Below are positions 12,030 to 22,807 of a stretch of 64,000 nt of DNA, one piece after another (positions within the stretch are counted from its first letter, which is position 1; every line of letters starts with the position of its first letter). Source of the DNA: Macrothele yani (Eukaryota; Arthropoda; Arachnida; Araneae; Macrothelidae); NCBI GenBank assembly GCA_039090855.1, contig CM077034.1, positions 15,111,219 to 15,175,218 of the forward strand, given 5' to 3'. The notes beneath the pieces were generated by a model that was given only the letters and a program-made list of their open reading frames with translations, was not told the DNA's origin and did not search any database. The translations under genes were made by a program, and so were the position numbers.

Positions 12030-12137
12030 TATTATTACTTGAGTTGTATTTCCAGCCTTATGGGGATTTTCTGCTAGTTCATCTACAACTTCTTCAGCTT
12101 TCTGTCTGTATTGGGTTAGTGCGAATGAAATGTCCAG
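12030..12137 (-). CDS. Candidate 36-codon internal exon of an unknown host gene
   Basis: On the minus strand a frame opens after TTGTTTGAG and runs exactly 108 bp to a consensus donor GTAAGT (complement of 12,024-12,029). It encodes LDISFALTQYRQKAEEVVDE followed by LAENPHKAGNTTQ, helix-like and of balanced composition. The exact codon-multiple length and good donor are suggestive, but the acceptor is weak and no partner exon was identified. Confidence 0.27.
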
Positions 12138-12226
12138 CTCAAACAAGCAATGGAGACACCCCCCCCCTACCACAGCAGAGTGGAACCACACACAGGTGTT
12201 GCAGGTATTACGTCGCAGAGTTACTA

Positions 12227-13444
12227 CACTGGCGGAAAGTGAAAAAGAACACCAAGAAGGAGACGTCCGATACCAACGAAATTAATACATAACGGAATAC
12301 AGAGGATAACGTGATCAAAACATTATGGCAAAATACAGCTGTATTTGCTGGTAAACTGAAAAATAACATTTCCATGTAACATGGTTAGTACGAGGTTGAA
12401 CCGCCATGAACTACGTCACACTGTGCAATTCTGGCATGGAGTCTGTCGTACAGATGTTGGATGTAAGTTTGGGGTATTGAGTTCCAAGCATCCTCAACCT
12501 GGACGCCTAAATCGGGGATGGTCATGGCTAGAAAGTGAAAAAAGAACACCAAGAAGGAGACGTCTGATACCAACGAAATTTATACAGCATAATAACGGAA
12601 TACAGAGGATAACGTGGTCAAAACATTATGGCAAAATACAGCTGTATTTTCTAGTAAACTGAAAAGTAACATTTCCATGTAACATGGTTGGTACGAGGTT
12701 GAACCGCCATGAACTGCGTCACACTGTGCAATTCTGTCATGGAGTCTGTCGTACAGATGTTGGATGTAAGTTTGGGGTATTGAGTTCCAAGCATCCTCAA
12801 CCTGGACGCGTAAATCGGGGATGGTCGTGGCTGGCCGTGGAGACCAGATAAGTTGTTGTCCCATAAAATCCCACATGTGCTCAATGGGGGACAAATCCGG
12901 TGGCCATGGAAGTTGTCTCACAACCTGAAGTGAATGTTGCGTTGCACGTGCCGTGTGTGGACGTGCGTTACCTTGCTGGAAAACACCAAAATGGACCGAC
13001 CTTACAAATGGCACAACAACGGGCTGAATGATGTTGTTGATGTAGGAGGTGCTGTTTAACGTACCCGGTACAAACACTAGTTGTGTACGGGAGTGATAGC
13101 TGATCGCTCCCCACACCAGGAGACCAGGTGTAGGCCCTGTGTGTTGCTGGCGGATGCAAGAAGGGTGGAGACGCTCCCCTGTGCGTCTGCGAACACGCAT
13201 ACGGCCATCGGAGGCTCCCAAGCAGAATCTGCTTTCATCGCTGAACACGACAGATCGCCATTGCGTTCTCCAGTGCAGACATTGGCGACACCACTGCAGC
13301 CGTTCCTGACGGTGGGCTGGAGTCAGAGGTACACGTGCACGTAGTCCTGCATCCAGTAGACGGTTGCGGATTGTTCGCACAGTCACCTCAGGTGCAACGG
13401 CAGCTTGGATTTGTGTCACAGAACATCCACTGTCGATGTTCTGC
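12227..13444 (-). mobile_element. Tc1-like transposon, truncated, with internal tandem duplication
   Basis: The left end is TA followed by CACTGGCGGAAAGTG at 12,227. The terminal 296 bp is duplicated in tandem (12,235-12,530, then a second copy from 12,531), repeating the end and the transposase C-terminus. The other end is missing: the transposase stops at about 13,443, where the next element begins. This is a relative of the intact element at 35,977. Confidence 0.8.
12700..13419 (-). pseudogene. Tc1-like transposase, catalytic Asp lost and stop lost
   Basis: An uninterrupted minus-strand frame encodes most of the catalytic region: VVFSDESRFCLGASDGR (first Asp), LLVWGAISY, FQQGNARPHTA, PPDLSPIEHMWD (Glu) and a C-terminal SIPQTYIQHLYDRLHDRI. 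In the second motif the catalytic Asp is Gly (GN instead of DN), so the enzyme would be dead even if made. Three residues are missing before PDLSPIE. The stop is changed to CAA in this copy, so the frame reads on; the duplicated C-terminus at 12,385 keeps the stop. The N-terminal DNA-binding part is truncated. Confidence 0.88.
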
Positions 13445-13686
13445 TTACAACACCCCTATTTTATCCACTCAATTCATTTGTGGATAAAATAGGGGAGTTG
13501 TAAATAATTCATAAGTGGATAAAATAGAGTGTAACAATTCATAAGTGGATAAAATATATGTAACAATTCATAAGTGGATAAAATAGAGTGTAACAATTCA
13601 TAAGTGGATAAAATAGAGTGTAACAATTCATAAGTGGATAAAATATATGTAACAATTCATAAGTGGGTAAAATAGGGGTGTTGTAA
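13445..13686. mobile_element. Small TIR element built on a 30-bp minisatellite
   Basis: It begins TTACAACACCCCTATTTTA and ends with the reverse complement, GGGGTGTTGTAA, so it has about 23-bp terminal inverted repeats. Between them lie about six copies of a 30-bp unit (TTCATAAGTGGATAAAATA). The left end also folds on itself: CCCCTATTTTATCCAC pairs with GTGGATAAAATAGGGG across a 10-nt loop. It abuts the broken Tc1 end. No target duplication is clear. MITE-like; superfamily unknown. Confidence 0.65.
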
Positions 13687-13849
13687 ATAGTGTATATAAA
13701 ATGCTGTTTTTAATATGAATGTATGTATTGATATGTATGGATGTTGTGAATAATAAGACGTGGACGGTATTTAACGACTAGGAGAGTTAGGGTTAAAGTT
13801 TTCGATAAATGACTAGAGGGTTCTGTATAGTGTTTTAGAGTTTTTAATA
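13687..13849. other. Short spacer
   Basis: AT-rich, nothing recognised, before the first mariner element. Confidence 0.3.
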
Positions 13850-15155
13850 CACAGTGCGTCAAAGAATTTTTAAGATTGGCGCTAGATTTCAGCCTACGGT
13901 GGCGCCACCAGTATAATCGCGAATGCGTTATAAACCGTGACCATCTGCTTGTTTTCTGCCAAAAGTACTGCGCAGTTGTTAAAGTAACTCAAATGAAACA
14001 GCCGTTCATTAGAGAAGTAAAATTTTTTTCATGTTGAATTATTAAGATGGAACAAAGGGCTGTTATTAAATTTAACGCAAAACTTGCTAAAAGTGCCTCC
14101 GAAACGTACCAAATGATGAAACAAGTTTACGGAGAGTTTTTTTAAGTAGATCAAATGTTTTACTGTGGCACGAACGCTTTTTGGACGGAAGAGATACCCT
14201 AGAAGAGCATAAGCATACCGGAAGACCAAGTTCATCTAGGACACCTGAGATCATTGAAAAAGTGCGTGATTTCGTGGCAAACAATCGATGTGCGTCACTA
14301 AGAATGATGGAAGAGTCTTTAAACATCAACAAAAAACGATTCGAACCATCCTGCATGAAGATTTGGGCAAAACAAAAGTCTGTGCTAAATTTGTTCCACA
14401 CACGTTAACCAATGAACAAAAATCAAGGAGAAGTGCACATTGCAGAGACATCATTTCAGCCGCTGAAAATGATCCAAACTTCTTAAAATCGATTGTTACT
14501 GGTGATGAAACATGGTGTTTTCAATATGATCCTAAAACAAAGCGACAAAGTGCAGAATGGAAGTCAAAAACTCACCACAAGCCAAAAAAAAACAAGAAAA
14601 GTTCCATAGAAAATCAAAACAATGCTCATTACATTCTTTGATAGTAAGGGTATTATCCACAAAGAATTTGTTCCAAGTGGACACACAATTACTGGTGAGT
14701 TTTATTTAAATGCTTTGAGGCGTTTGATGGGCAGAATTCGTCTCATTCGTCCAGAATATCGAGATGAAAACAGTTGGTGTGTTTGTTGCACGATAATGCA
14801 CCCAGTCACGCCTCACTTCTTGTTCGTAGATTTTTGGCGAAAACTAACGTCTGCGTGTCGAATCATCCACCGTATTCGCCTGATTTAGCACCATGCGACT
14901 TTACTTTGTACCCAAAACTTAAAATGACATTAAAAGGGTGTTATTTTGATGATATTTCGACCGTACAAACAGCTTCGACGCATGCTTTGGAGGCAATTCC
15001 GCAAAGTGAAGGCATTCGAATCATTATTAAATCGCTGTAACAAGTGTATTGAAGCCAGAGGGACTTATTTTGAATAACAAAGCAAAACAAATTATAATTT
15101 CTTGTTTCTATTTCATTTTACAGACCCAGTCTTAAAAATTCTTTGCCACACTGTG
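13850..15155 (+). mobile_element. mariner-type transposon copy 1 (1,306 bp)
   Basis: TIRs start CACAGTGCGTCAAAGAATTT on the left and CACAGTGTGGCAAAGAATTT on the right; TA flanks both ends. The transposase runs left to right. A closely similar sister copy is at 20,353-21,650. Confidence 0.93.
14047..15040 (+). pseudogene. mariner (DD34D) transposase, frameshifted
   Basis: Starts MEQRAVIKFNAKLAK at 14,047. Later pieces in changing frames give GRPSSSRTPEIIEKV, TILHEDLGKTKVCAKFVPHT, SIVTGDETWCFQYDPKTKRQ (first Asp), DNAPSHASLLVRRFL (second Asp) and HPPYSPDLAPCDF (third Asp). There are exactly 34 residues between the second and third Asp, the mariner signature. At least four indels break it (near 14,140, 14,330, 14,570 and 14,780). 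The N-terminal helix-turn-helix would bind the TIRs and the C-terminal domain cut DNA. Confidence 0.92.
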
Positions 15156-15621
15156 TATATGTTGAAGTTAATGAAAGGTACCCATATGTGGGAAATATGT
15201 GAATATGGATGTAAAATGTTGGCTCAAAAAAAAAAAAAAAAAACTGGCAAGAGTGAACAGGGTGCCTACTAGTCATGAAAAAGTCATGAAATTGAGTGGG
15301 TGGTCATGAAATTAACTTTTTTGTATCGGCACCTGAATAAAGAGAAGTTTGCGCACCTAGAAGAAAACTTGAACCGGTACTCTTATAAACCGGTGTGTAG
15401 TCGATGCTCCATGAAAGCGAAAAGCATCAGCTGACACAAGCAAGAGCACAGAGGGACGAGAATGCCTGGTAGAAGCCAGCGACGTTAATTTACATAACTT
15501 ATAGACTTTGAGAGAGACTTGATCATCGCTCTGAAAACCGCAGGGTAATCGGTGCGCCGTACAGCCTGCCGCATGGAACCTTCTGACCATACCGTCTGAC
15601 TGTGTTGGGAGCAGTGGACAC

Positions 15622-15756
15622 ATGACAGTACTGTCACTGGACAGACAAGAACTAAAAGAACTCAAAGATAAGAAAAGAAAGCTTATAGAAAAGGCAAAAC
15701 AAGCTGAAGCTTTAGATTCTGAGATAACAAGTTTAGCTAAGACACTTAAACACTGA
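15622..15756 (+). CDS. Short charged ORF, possible transposase tail
   Basis: A 44-codon frame, MTVLSLDRQELKELKDKKRK then LIEKAKQAEALDSEITSLAK, ends at a TGA. The Lys/Glu/Leu pattern predicts a helix or coiled coil. It lies inside the candidate CAGGGTG element, so it may be the C-terminal coding remnant of that element. No family is recognised. Confidence 0.35.
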   Translation: MTVLSLDRQELKELKDKKRKLIEKAKQAEALDSEITSLAKTLKH

Positions 15757-15846
15757 GTCTTTCACTGTGAAATTTCAGTCTCCATAAATTTTTACAGCAT
15801 TACGATGTTAAAATAATTTGTGTATTGATAGATGTAATGATAAATA

Positions 15847-17186
15847 CAGGGTGATCCATTTAAACCAGTACCATGTGATTTACTTATAACTTTTTTATAA
15901 TTAACAACAAAATCATACAGTAAGTTGAGAATTATACATGTGGTATTGGAGAATCCTTTTATCAAAGCAAATGTTGGAATTGTCCTCCATTTTCTTGTAA
16001 ACCCAGTTGAACACGCCGCACCATATTCAGTGATGTCTCATGTAGAGTACGAGCAGTAACCTTGCCAATTTCAGTCGTGATTGTTTCACGCAATGCATCC
16101 AATGTTTTTGGATGGGTTTTGTAAACTCTATCCTTTAAGTAGCCCCATAAAAAAAAAGTCAGGGGAAGTTAAGTCCGCAGATCGGGGAGGCCATATGTTT
16201 TTTTGAAATTAATCTGTCATCAAAGAAGCTGGTTATGAGTTCCATTGAGACTTTCGATGTGTGACACTTAGCGCCATCCTACTGAAAGTAGCCCTCTGTC
16301 AATTCAATGTCATCAAGTTGTTCCACAAATTCATTGAATATGCGGCAATAAACGTTAGTGTTGACAGTCTCAGAGAAAAAAATGGGGCCAATAATTTTCG
16401 TAGACGAAACCGCACACCATACACCAACCTTTTGTGAATGCATCGGTATAATGTGTGGGTTTTCGGCAGCCCAGTATCTGCTGTTTTGCAAATTGACGTA
16501 GCCTGACAGATGAAACCAGGCTTCATCCGTAAACCATGTGATGGAGAGAATATCAGATCGCAAATTAAGAAAATTTTGAAACCACTTGCGGCAACTTACT
16601 CTGTTTCCCTTGCGGGTTCCTGCAGCTGATGGATTACGTGCACTTTAAATGGTCGAATATTCGCTTTTTTTGCTGCCATTTGACAAGTTCCGTATGAATA
16701 TCCTGTCTGTTGGCTTAATCTGCGCAACGATTTCGTCGGAGATTGAAGTAAACGCTGCCAAACATCGTCCACACGCGTTTGGGGCATCGGAGGGTGATGT
16801 CTACCGCTACCGCTGAGAAGAGAACCGGTTTGCTCCAGTTTTTTTGCCATCGACAGAATTGTTGACTTGCTTGGCACTTTTCGAACTCCAAACTCTCTTC
16901 GAAATGCTCGTTGCGTTTTGATGAGAGAATTGGTTACCCAATGCGATTTCACTAAAAACACGCTCTGGAACAGAGTACTGCATGTTTCCGAATGCACGCA
17001 AGTGAATGACAACGCAACAACAAACAAATCACGAGCTGAGTTACAGTTACGGTTAAAAATCTTCTTCATGGTGGCGGTTTCCATTCTTCAGGAGTTGCTG
17101 CTTCTATTGAAAAAAGAAGTTCCTTATGCGATCCCTTGCAAAACTGTAAGGTTTTTTCAGGGTACTGGTGTAAATGGATCACCCTG
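15847..17186 (-). mobile_element. IS630-Tc1-mariner-type transposon with DUF4817-like transposase (1,340 bp)
   Basis: TIRs read CAGGGTGATCCATTTAAACC on the left and CAGGGTGATCCATTTACACC on the right (reverse complement), flanked by TA at 15,845-15,846 and 17,187-17,188. The transposase is on the minus strand. The copy is inserted within the candidate CAGGGTG element. Confidence 0.9.
15962..17084 (-). pseudogene. DUF4817-type transposase, broken
   Basis: The N-terminal portion contains FRREFGVRKVPSKSTILSMA, KKLEQTGSLLSGSGRHH and SPTKSLRRLSQQTGYSYGT, the helix-turn-helix region typical of the DUF4817 group. The catalytic half has ITWFTDEAWFHLSGYVNLQN (first Asp), KVGVWCAVSS and ELTEGYFQ. A TAG interrupts just before the second catalytic DGAKCHTSK motif, and further breaks follow. 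The tail QENGGQFQHLL with its stop lies at 15,962. The family name comes from remembered motif strings and should be confirmed by profile search. Confidence 0.8.
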
Positions 17187-17640
17187 TATTTCTGAAATAG
17201 CCATACCCCATCCTAGATGAGAGTTGCATGTTTTTATTTCTTTAAACACGCAGAATTTGGTGACTGAATGGCATAGTGCAAGTCATACAAAATTACATTA
17301 TTCATGCTAACAAGCAATTTTAGTGACATAAGAATTACATTCAGCTTTCATCTCAACTGGCTTTCGGGAAGGGGTTCATTAAAAAGCCCCGCCCCGTATA
17401 GCCATTTTAACAGCAATATTATAGACACATCAGTTTTGCTAAAACTATTGTTGTATGGAATTAATTTCAGTGTTTGTAAAAATAAAAAATAACCTGGGAT
17501 CTCCAGCCAAATGTACTAGATTATGGGGCTAAAATGGTTGTCATTGTGCCACGCATTGTCAAGAAGTCATGAATTTTAACTGAAGATGTCGTGGAAAAGT
17601 CATGAATTTGGTTCATTGGAAATCAGTAGACACCTTGGTG

Positions 17641-19465
17641 TTGTTGGCGCAGTGGTCTAAACGATGGCCTCTGATCATTCGTCCGAAAGGAGTCCGAGTT
17701 CGAATCCCGGTGAGGCATGGATGTTTTGCTTGTCTTAAGGCACTGGCTCTCTCCCTTCCCTGGAACCAGTGACCCTAAATTAGGGACGGGCGACTGCTTA
17801 TAGCCCATTGAGTTGCTCACGGTGGTTGTTAAACCTCCAATCAAAAAAAAGCGATGGCCTCTGATCATTCGTCCGAAAGGGGTCTGGGTTCAAATTCCGG
17901 CTAGGCATGGATGTTGTGTTTGTCTTACGGCACTGGCTCTCTCCCTTCCCTGGAACCAGTGGCCCTAAATTAGGGACGGGCGACTGCTTATAGCCCATTG
18001 AGTTGCTCACGGTGGTCGTTAAACCTCCAATCAAAAAAAAAAAAAAAAGCGATGGCCTCTGATCATTCGTCCGAAAGGGGTCCGGGTTCAAATCCCGGTG
18101 AGGCATGGATGTTGTGTTTGTCTTACGGCACCGGCTGTCTCCCTTCCCTGGAACCAGTGACCCTAAATTAGAGACGGGCAACTGCTTATAGCCCATTGAG
18201 TTGCTCACGGTGGTCGTTAAACCTTCAATTCAAAAAAAAAAAAAACGATGGCCTCTGGTCATTCGTCCGAAAGGGGTCTGGGTTCAAATCCCGGTGAGGC
18301 ATGGATGTTGTGTTTGTCTTACGGCACCGGCTCTCTCCCTTCCCTGGAACCAGTGACCCTAAATTAGAGACAGGCGACTGCTTATAGCCCATTGAGTTGC
18401 TCACGGTGGTCGTTAAACCTTCAATTCAAAAAAAAAATAAAAAAAATAAAAAGCGATGGCCTCTGATCATTCGTCCGAAAGGGGTCCGGGTTCGAATCCC
18501 AGTGAGGCATGGATGTTGTGTTTGTCTTATGGCACCGGCTCTCTCCCTTCCCTGGAACCAGTGACCCTAAATTAGAGACGGGCGACTGCTTATAGCCCAT
18601 TGAGTTGCTCACGGTGGTCGTTAAACCTTCAATTCAAAAAAAAAAAAAAAAATAAAAAGCGATGGCCTCTTATCATTCGTCCGAAAGGGGTCCGGGTTCG
18701 AATCCCAGTGAGGCATGGATGTTGTGTTTGTCTTATGGCACTGGCTCTCTCCCTTCCCTGGAACCAGTGGCCCTAAATTAGGGACGGACGACTGCTTATA
18801 GCCCATTGAGTTGCTCACGGTGGTCGTTAAACCTTCAATTCAAAAAAAAAAAAAAAAAAAGCGATGGCCTCTGATCATTCGTCTGAAAGGGGTCCGGGTT
18901 CGAATCCCGGTGAGGCATGGATGTTGTGTTTGTCTTGCGGCACTGGCTCTCTCCCTTCCCTTGAACCAGTGGCCCTAAATTAGGGACGGGCGACTGCTTA
19001 TAGCCCATTAAGTTGCTCACGGTGGTCGTTAAACCTCCAATAAAAAAAAAAAGAAAAAAAAAAAAAGCGATTGGCTCTGATCATTCGTCCGAAAGGGGTC
19101 CGGGTTCAAATCCCGGTGAGGCATGGATGTTGTGTTTGTCTTACGGCACTGGCGGTCTCCCTTCCCTGGAACCAGTGACCCTAAATTAGGGACGGGCGAC
19201 TGCTTATAGCCCATTGAGTTGCTCAAGGTGGTCGTTAAACCTCCAACCAAAAAAAAAAAAAAAAAGCGATGGCCTCTGATCATTCGTCCGAAAGGGGTCC
19301 GGGTTCAAATTTAGGTGAGGCATGGATGTTGTGTTTGTCTTACGGCACCGGCTCTCTCCCTTCCCTGGAACCAGTTACCCTAAATTAGAGACGGGCGACT
19401 GCTTATAGCCCATTGAGTTGCTCACGGTGGTCGTTAAACCTTCAATTCAAAAAAAAAAAAAAAAT
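17641..19465 (+). repeat. SINE tandem array, 9 units joined through poly-A
   Basis: The first unit has most of the tRNA-like head (GGCGCAGTGGTCTAAACGAT). The next eight each begin GCGATGGCCTCTGATCATTC directly after the preceding A-run, so they lack the first part of the head including the A box. Units start near 17,641, 17,849, 18,048, 18,245, 18,451, 18,658, 18,860, 19,066 and 19,265. This junction differs from the head-plus-bodies multimers elsewhere, so this array probably arose locally. The array is flanked by two copies of the CAGGGTG-family right end. Confidence 0.92.
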
Positions 19466-19475
19466 TGTGAGTCTA

Positions 19476-19590
19476 GAATGATTGTCATTGTGCCACACAT
19501 TGTCAAGAAGTCATGAATTTTAACTGAAGATATCATGGAAAAGTCATGAATTTGGTTCATTGGAAATCAGTAGACACGCTGGTGAAGACA
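19476..19590 (+). repeat. Second copy of the CAGGGTG-family right-end segment
   Basis: Near-identical to 17,520-17,637 (ATTGTCATTGTGCCACACAT, then GGTTCATTGGAAATCAGTAG). The SINE array lies exactly between the two copies. Confidence 0.7.
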
Positions 19591-20352
19591 CAGGATAAAG
19601 ATATACGGCAACCACGAAAGGCCTTTCACGCATTATGACAAGTCGGCCGAAAGATACGTGCAGTAGATGTGCCAAGAAGCAACAATCTTTGCGGTGGGTG
19701 AGTTTCTATTAACGAAGTTAATTGCAATTTGCACGTAAAATATAAGAAGAATTTCCGAGAATATGTATGTATTCTCAGGTTCTGTCTTTTGTTATTATGT
19801 CTAAAAATGGTAAATAAATTGAAATCCTGCGTTTCTGTTACAGCATTGGGTTTGTTTTGATGTGATTCTTGGTATTTAAATCGAAACGCCTTGCTCTTCA
19901 GCGTGTTTCAGGGGCAATCTGAAATAAGTCGTGGAACTCAAATTTGGCATTGCCTCGTCGCCACGGAAACTTGCCGTGTACCCATGTTATTGGCTTTTCA
20001 TTGCTCTGGGACATCCTGGTCCTTGCCGCTTCCTCGTCCTCATGGAGAAAACATGTTCAACTGTTGCCATTGTAAGCGGGGGTCAACATGATTGTACAAT
20101 TTCCCACTTGTTCGATAGGTGACAGCGATAATTGTCTCGGAGATGTTTCCTGCATCACCAATGTGCATGACATCTGCCAACAGCCATGAGGCAAATAAAC
20201 AATTTCAAATACTAACAAAACTTAGCCTTTTAAAATCGTGTTTTTGAAAATAATTCTTTCCTTTGTTTTTACTTGCAACACATTATTTTTTTCACCACAG
20301 TTTGTTTATGTGATTATGTAAATTATTATCTCTGCATTTTAACTGAGTAATA
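19591..20352. other. Non-coding interval
   Basis: No transposon ends or convincing exon. A donor-like GTGAGT occurs near 19,698, but the preceding frame contains a stop, so I do not call an exon. Confidence 0.35.
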
Positions 20353-21650
20353 CACAGTGCGTCAAATAATTTTTAAGACTGGCGCTAGATTTCAGCCTAC
20401 GGCGGCGCCACCAGTGTAATCGCGAATGCGTTATAAACCGTGACCGTCTGCTTGCTTTCTGCCAAAAATACTGCGCAGTTGTTAAAGTAACTCAAACGAA
20501 ACGGCCGTTCATTAGAGAAGTCAAATTTTTTTCATGTTGAATTATTAAGATGGAACAAAGGGCTGTTATTAAATTTAACGCAAAACTTGATAAAAGTGCC
20601 TACGTACCAAATGATGAAACAAGTTTACGGTGAGTTTTGTTTAAGTAGATCAAATGTCTTCCTGTGGCACAAACGTTTTTTGGACGGAAGAGAGACGATA
20701 GAAGATGATAAGCATACCGGGAGACCAAGTTCATGTAGGACACCTGAGATTATTGAAAAAAGTGCGTGATTTCGTGGCAAACAATTGATGTGCGCCACTA
20801 AGAATGATGGAAGAGTCTTTAAGCATCAACAAAGAAACGATTCGAACCATCCTGCATGAAGATTTGGCCAAAACAAAAGTCTGCTAAATTTGTTCCTCAC
20901 ACATTAACCAATGAACAAAAATCAGGGAGAAGTGCACATTGCAGAGACATCATTTCAGCCGCTGAAAATGATCCAAACTTCTTAAAATCGATTGTTACAG
21001 GGGATGAAACATGGTGTTTTCAATATGATCCTAAAACAAAGCGACAAAGTGCGGAATGGAAGTCAAAGAACTCGCCACAAGCCAAATAAAGCAAGAAAAG
21101 TTCCATCGAAAATCAAAACAATGCTCATTACATTCTTCGATAGTAAGGGTATTATCCACAAAGAAATTGTTCCAAGTAGACAAAGAATTACTGGTGAGTT
21201 TTATTTAAATGTTTTGAGGCGTCTAATGGGCAAAATTTGTCGCATTCGTCCAGAATATCGGGATGAAAACAGTTGGTGTTTGTTGCACGATAATGCACCC
21301 AGTCACACCTCACTTCTTGTTCGTAGATTTGTGGCGAAAAATAACGTCTGTGTGTTGAATCATCCACCGTATTCGCCTGATTTAGCACCCTGCGACTTTT
21401 CTTTGTTCCCAAAACTTAAAATGACGTTGAAAGGGTGTTTTTTTAATGATATTTCGACCATACAAACGGTTGACGCGTGCTTTGGAGGCAATTCCGCAAA
21501 GTGAAGGCATTGGAATTATTTTTAAATCGCTGTAACAAGTGTATTGAAGCCGGAGGGACTTATTTTGAATAACAAACCAAAACAAATTATAAGTTCTTGT
21601 TTCTATTTCATTTTACAGACCCAGTCTTAAAAATTCTTTGATGCACTGTG
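20353..21650 (+). mobile_element. mariner-type transposon copy 2 (1,298 bp)
   Basis: TIRs CACAGTGCGTCAAATAATTT and CACAGTGCATCAAAGAATTT (right, reverse complement) flanked by TA on both sides. Nearly collinear with copy 1 and visually very similar throughout, so the two come from one recently active source. Its right end is about 53 bp upstream of a candidate splice acceptor. Confidence 0.93.
20550..21533 (+). pseudogene. mariner (DD34D) transposase, frameshifted
   Basis: Starts MEQRAVIKFNAKL at 20,550 and carries the same motifs as copy 1: VTGDETWCFQYDPKTKRQ (first Asp), SWCLLHDNAPSHTSLL (second Asp) and HPPYSPDLAPCDF (third Asp, 34-residue spacing). The last two thirds, about 170 codons from the middle on, are open in one frame. 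Indels near 20,600, 20,760, 20,880 and 21,080 break the first half, and another lies near 21,470. Different lesions from copy 1 imply independent decay. Confidence 0.92.
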
Positions 21651-21703
21651 TATGTCATTTGCAAATGTCAGTTTCTAATGGTTTTTTTTTTTTTCTTCTG
21701 CAG

Positions 21704-21842
21704 TGTTCCAACAGGACAAAAACCATCAAGTTCTGTTCCAGATGAAATGATAGAACACTTGCGTTGCTTGACACTCGATCTAGCTGCTTTAGGTCACACT
21801 AAGGATAGAATGCAGGACAGTGGGTGTGAAAGTAATAACTGA
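21704..21842 (+). CDS. Candidate terminal coding exon of an unknown host gene
   Basis: A strong 3' splice site (a long T run, then CTTCTGCAG) ends at 21,703. The following frame, after one base completing a split codon, encodes VPTGQKPSSSVPDEMIEHLR, CLTLDLAALGHTKDRMQDSG and CESNN before a TGA at 21,840-21,842. The composition looks like ordinary cytosolic protein and no transposon family fits. Sequence downstream to about 22,460 could be 3' UTR; no AATAAA was seen close by. The product is not recognised. Confidence 0.45.
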
Positions 21843-22639
21843 AGAGACATATATTTATATTTTAGAAGCAAATGTGCTCCAGTGCTTTAGACTGTTTCTT
21901 AAAGGCAACCACAGGATGTGGTGAACTGGATCTTTGGAACATGCATTTTTGTGCGGGTTTGTAGTAAAAATGTTAGTGCTCGTGACTGGAGAACTCAGTG
22001 AGATGGACATAGGTAGCTTTCTTTTGTACAGTTTGGTTAATAGATTCTGCATATATCCTATGGTTCTGCGATTTTCAGACACTCTTCACTGCCTTCGTGA
22101 AATGTTAAAATGTATGCTCTGGACCCATTCTGTAAATATATGTTAAACTAAGCTTTATTTTTTTAGTACTTATGTAATTTATATTTTGTAGGATGTTTTG
22201 CTGCTGACATAGAGAGTCAGGAGTGCAAATGTTGTTCTTTTGTATGTGCAGAAATATATTTACTGATGCATGTTGTAAAAAACATGACGAATTTTAACCA
22301 TCCCCCCTCAATCTCAATCTGCTTGTTTATCTTTCTCCAAAGGTTGATTTTAAGCAGCTAATTACTATGGCCACTTTGGTGTCATCTGGATGTGTACTTA
22401 AAATTATGAGTATAAAAATTCATTCCAGAAATGGAAATTGTTGTATGAATTTGTTTCTTTTGATTGTTGTGTATTTATTTATATTATTCCATTTGTAAAA
22501 TGGATAAGTTTATTAATTTAAGCAGTTCAATTGCGGCATTGAATGCTTTGGAGCCTATGCCTCGACGGCTCTGCTCACTTGAGCTGGGGTGGGCGGGTGA
22601 GACACACCTGCTTCCCGAGGATGACAGTAGCCTGTTGAA
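21843..22639. other. Possible 3' UTR and flank, no gene seen
   Basis: AT-rich sequence after the candidate terminal exon. A short plus-strand frame from 22,503 (MDKFINLSSSIAALNALEPM) overlaps an equally plausible minus-strand frame, so neither is called. Confidence 0.35.
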
Positions 22640-22757
22640 AGTGCTAGAGGATTGTGTGTGAGAGGCTGAATGAGGGTGACTCTTGCAGTAGGAGTAGCAC
22701 AGGTTTTGAAACGGATGGAGCATTTTGTTACTCACATTTGACAAAGGTTTAACCACC
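22640..22757 (-). repeat. Single diverged relative of the 105-bp satellite
   Basis: The reverse complement aligns end to end with the satellite monomer at 3.4-8.2 kb. It shares TTTGTCAA, ATCCGTTTCAAA, CCTCATTCAG and CACACAA in the same order and spacing, roughly three quarters identical by eye. It is single copy here and so may resemble the seed from which the array grew. Confidence 0.7.
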
Positions 22758-22807
22758 TGGGAATGTAATGTAGTGTAAATATGTACATAGTTTTTTAACT
22801 GAATGTA

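Larger units (their letters stand above)
15258..17637. mobile_element. Probable TIR element (CAGGGTGCCTAC family) hosting a nested transposon
   Basis: The left part starts CAGGGTGCCTACTAGTCATG. The right part (about 17,520-17,637) has repeated AGTCATGAATTT motifs and ends GTAGACACCTTG, the approximate inverse of the start. The right-end segment recurs at 19,476-19,590. Bases 15,847-17,186 are a younger insertion. Target duplications were not found, so the boundaries are tentative. Confidence 0.4.

Noticed and set aside
22503..22661. Plus-strand frame MDKFINLSSSIAALNALEPM to a TGA
   Set aside because: An equally good minus-strand frame overlaps it and part of the region is the satellite relative; no splice or start evidence chooses between them.
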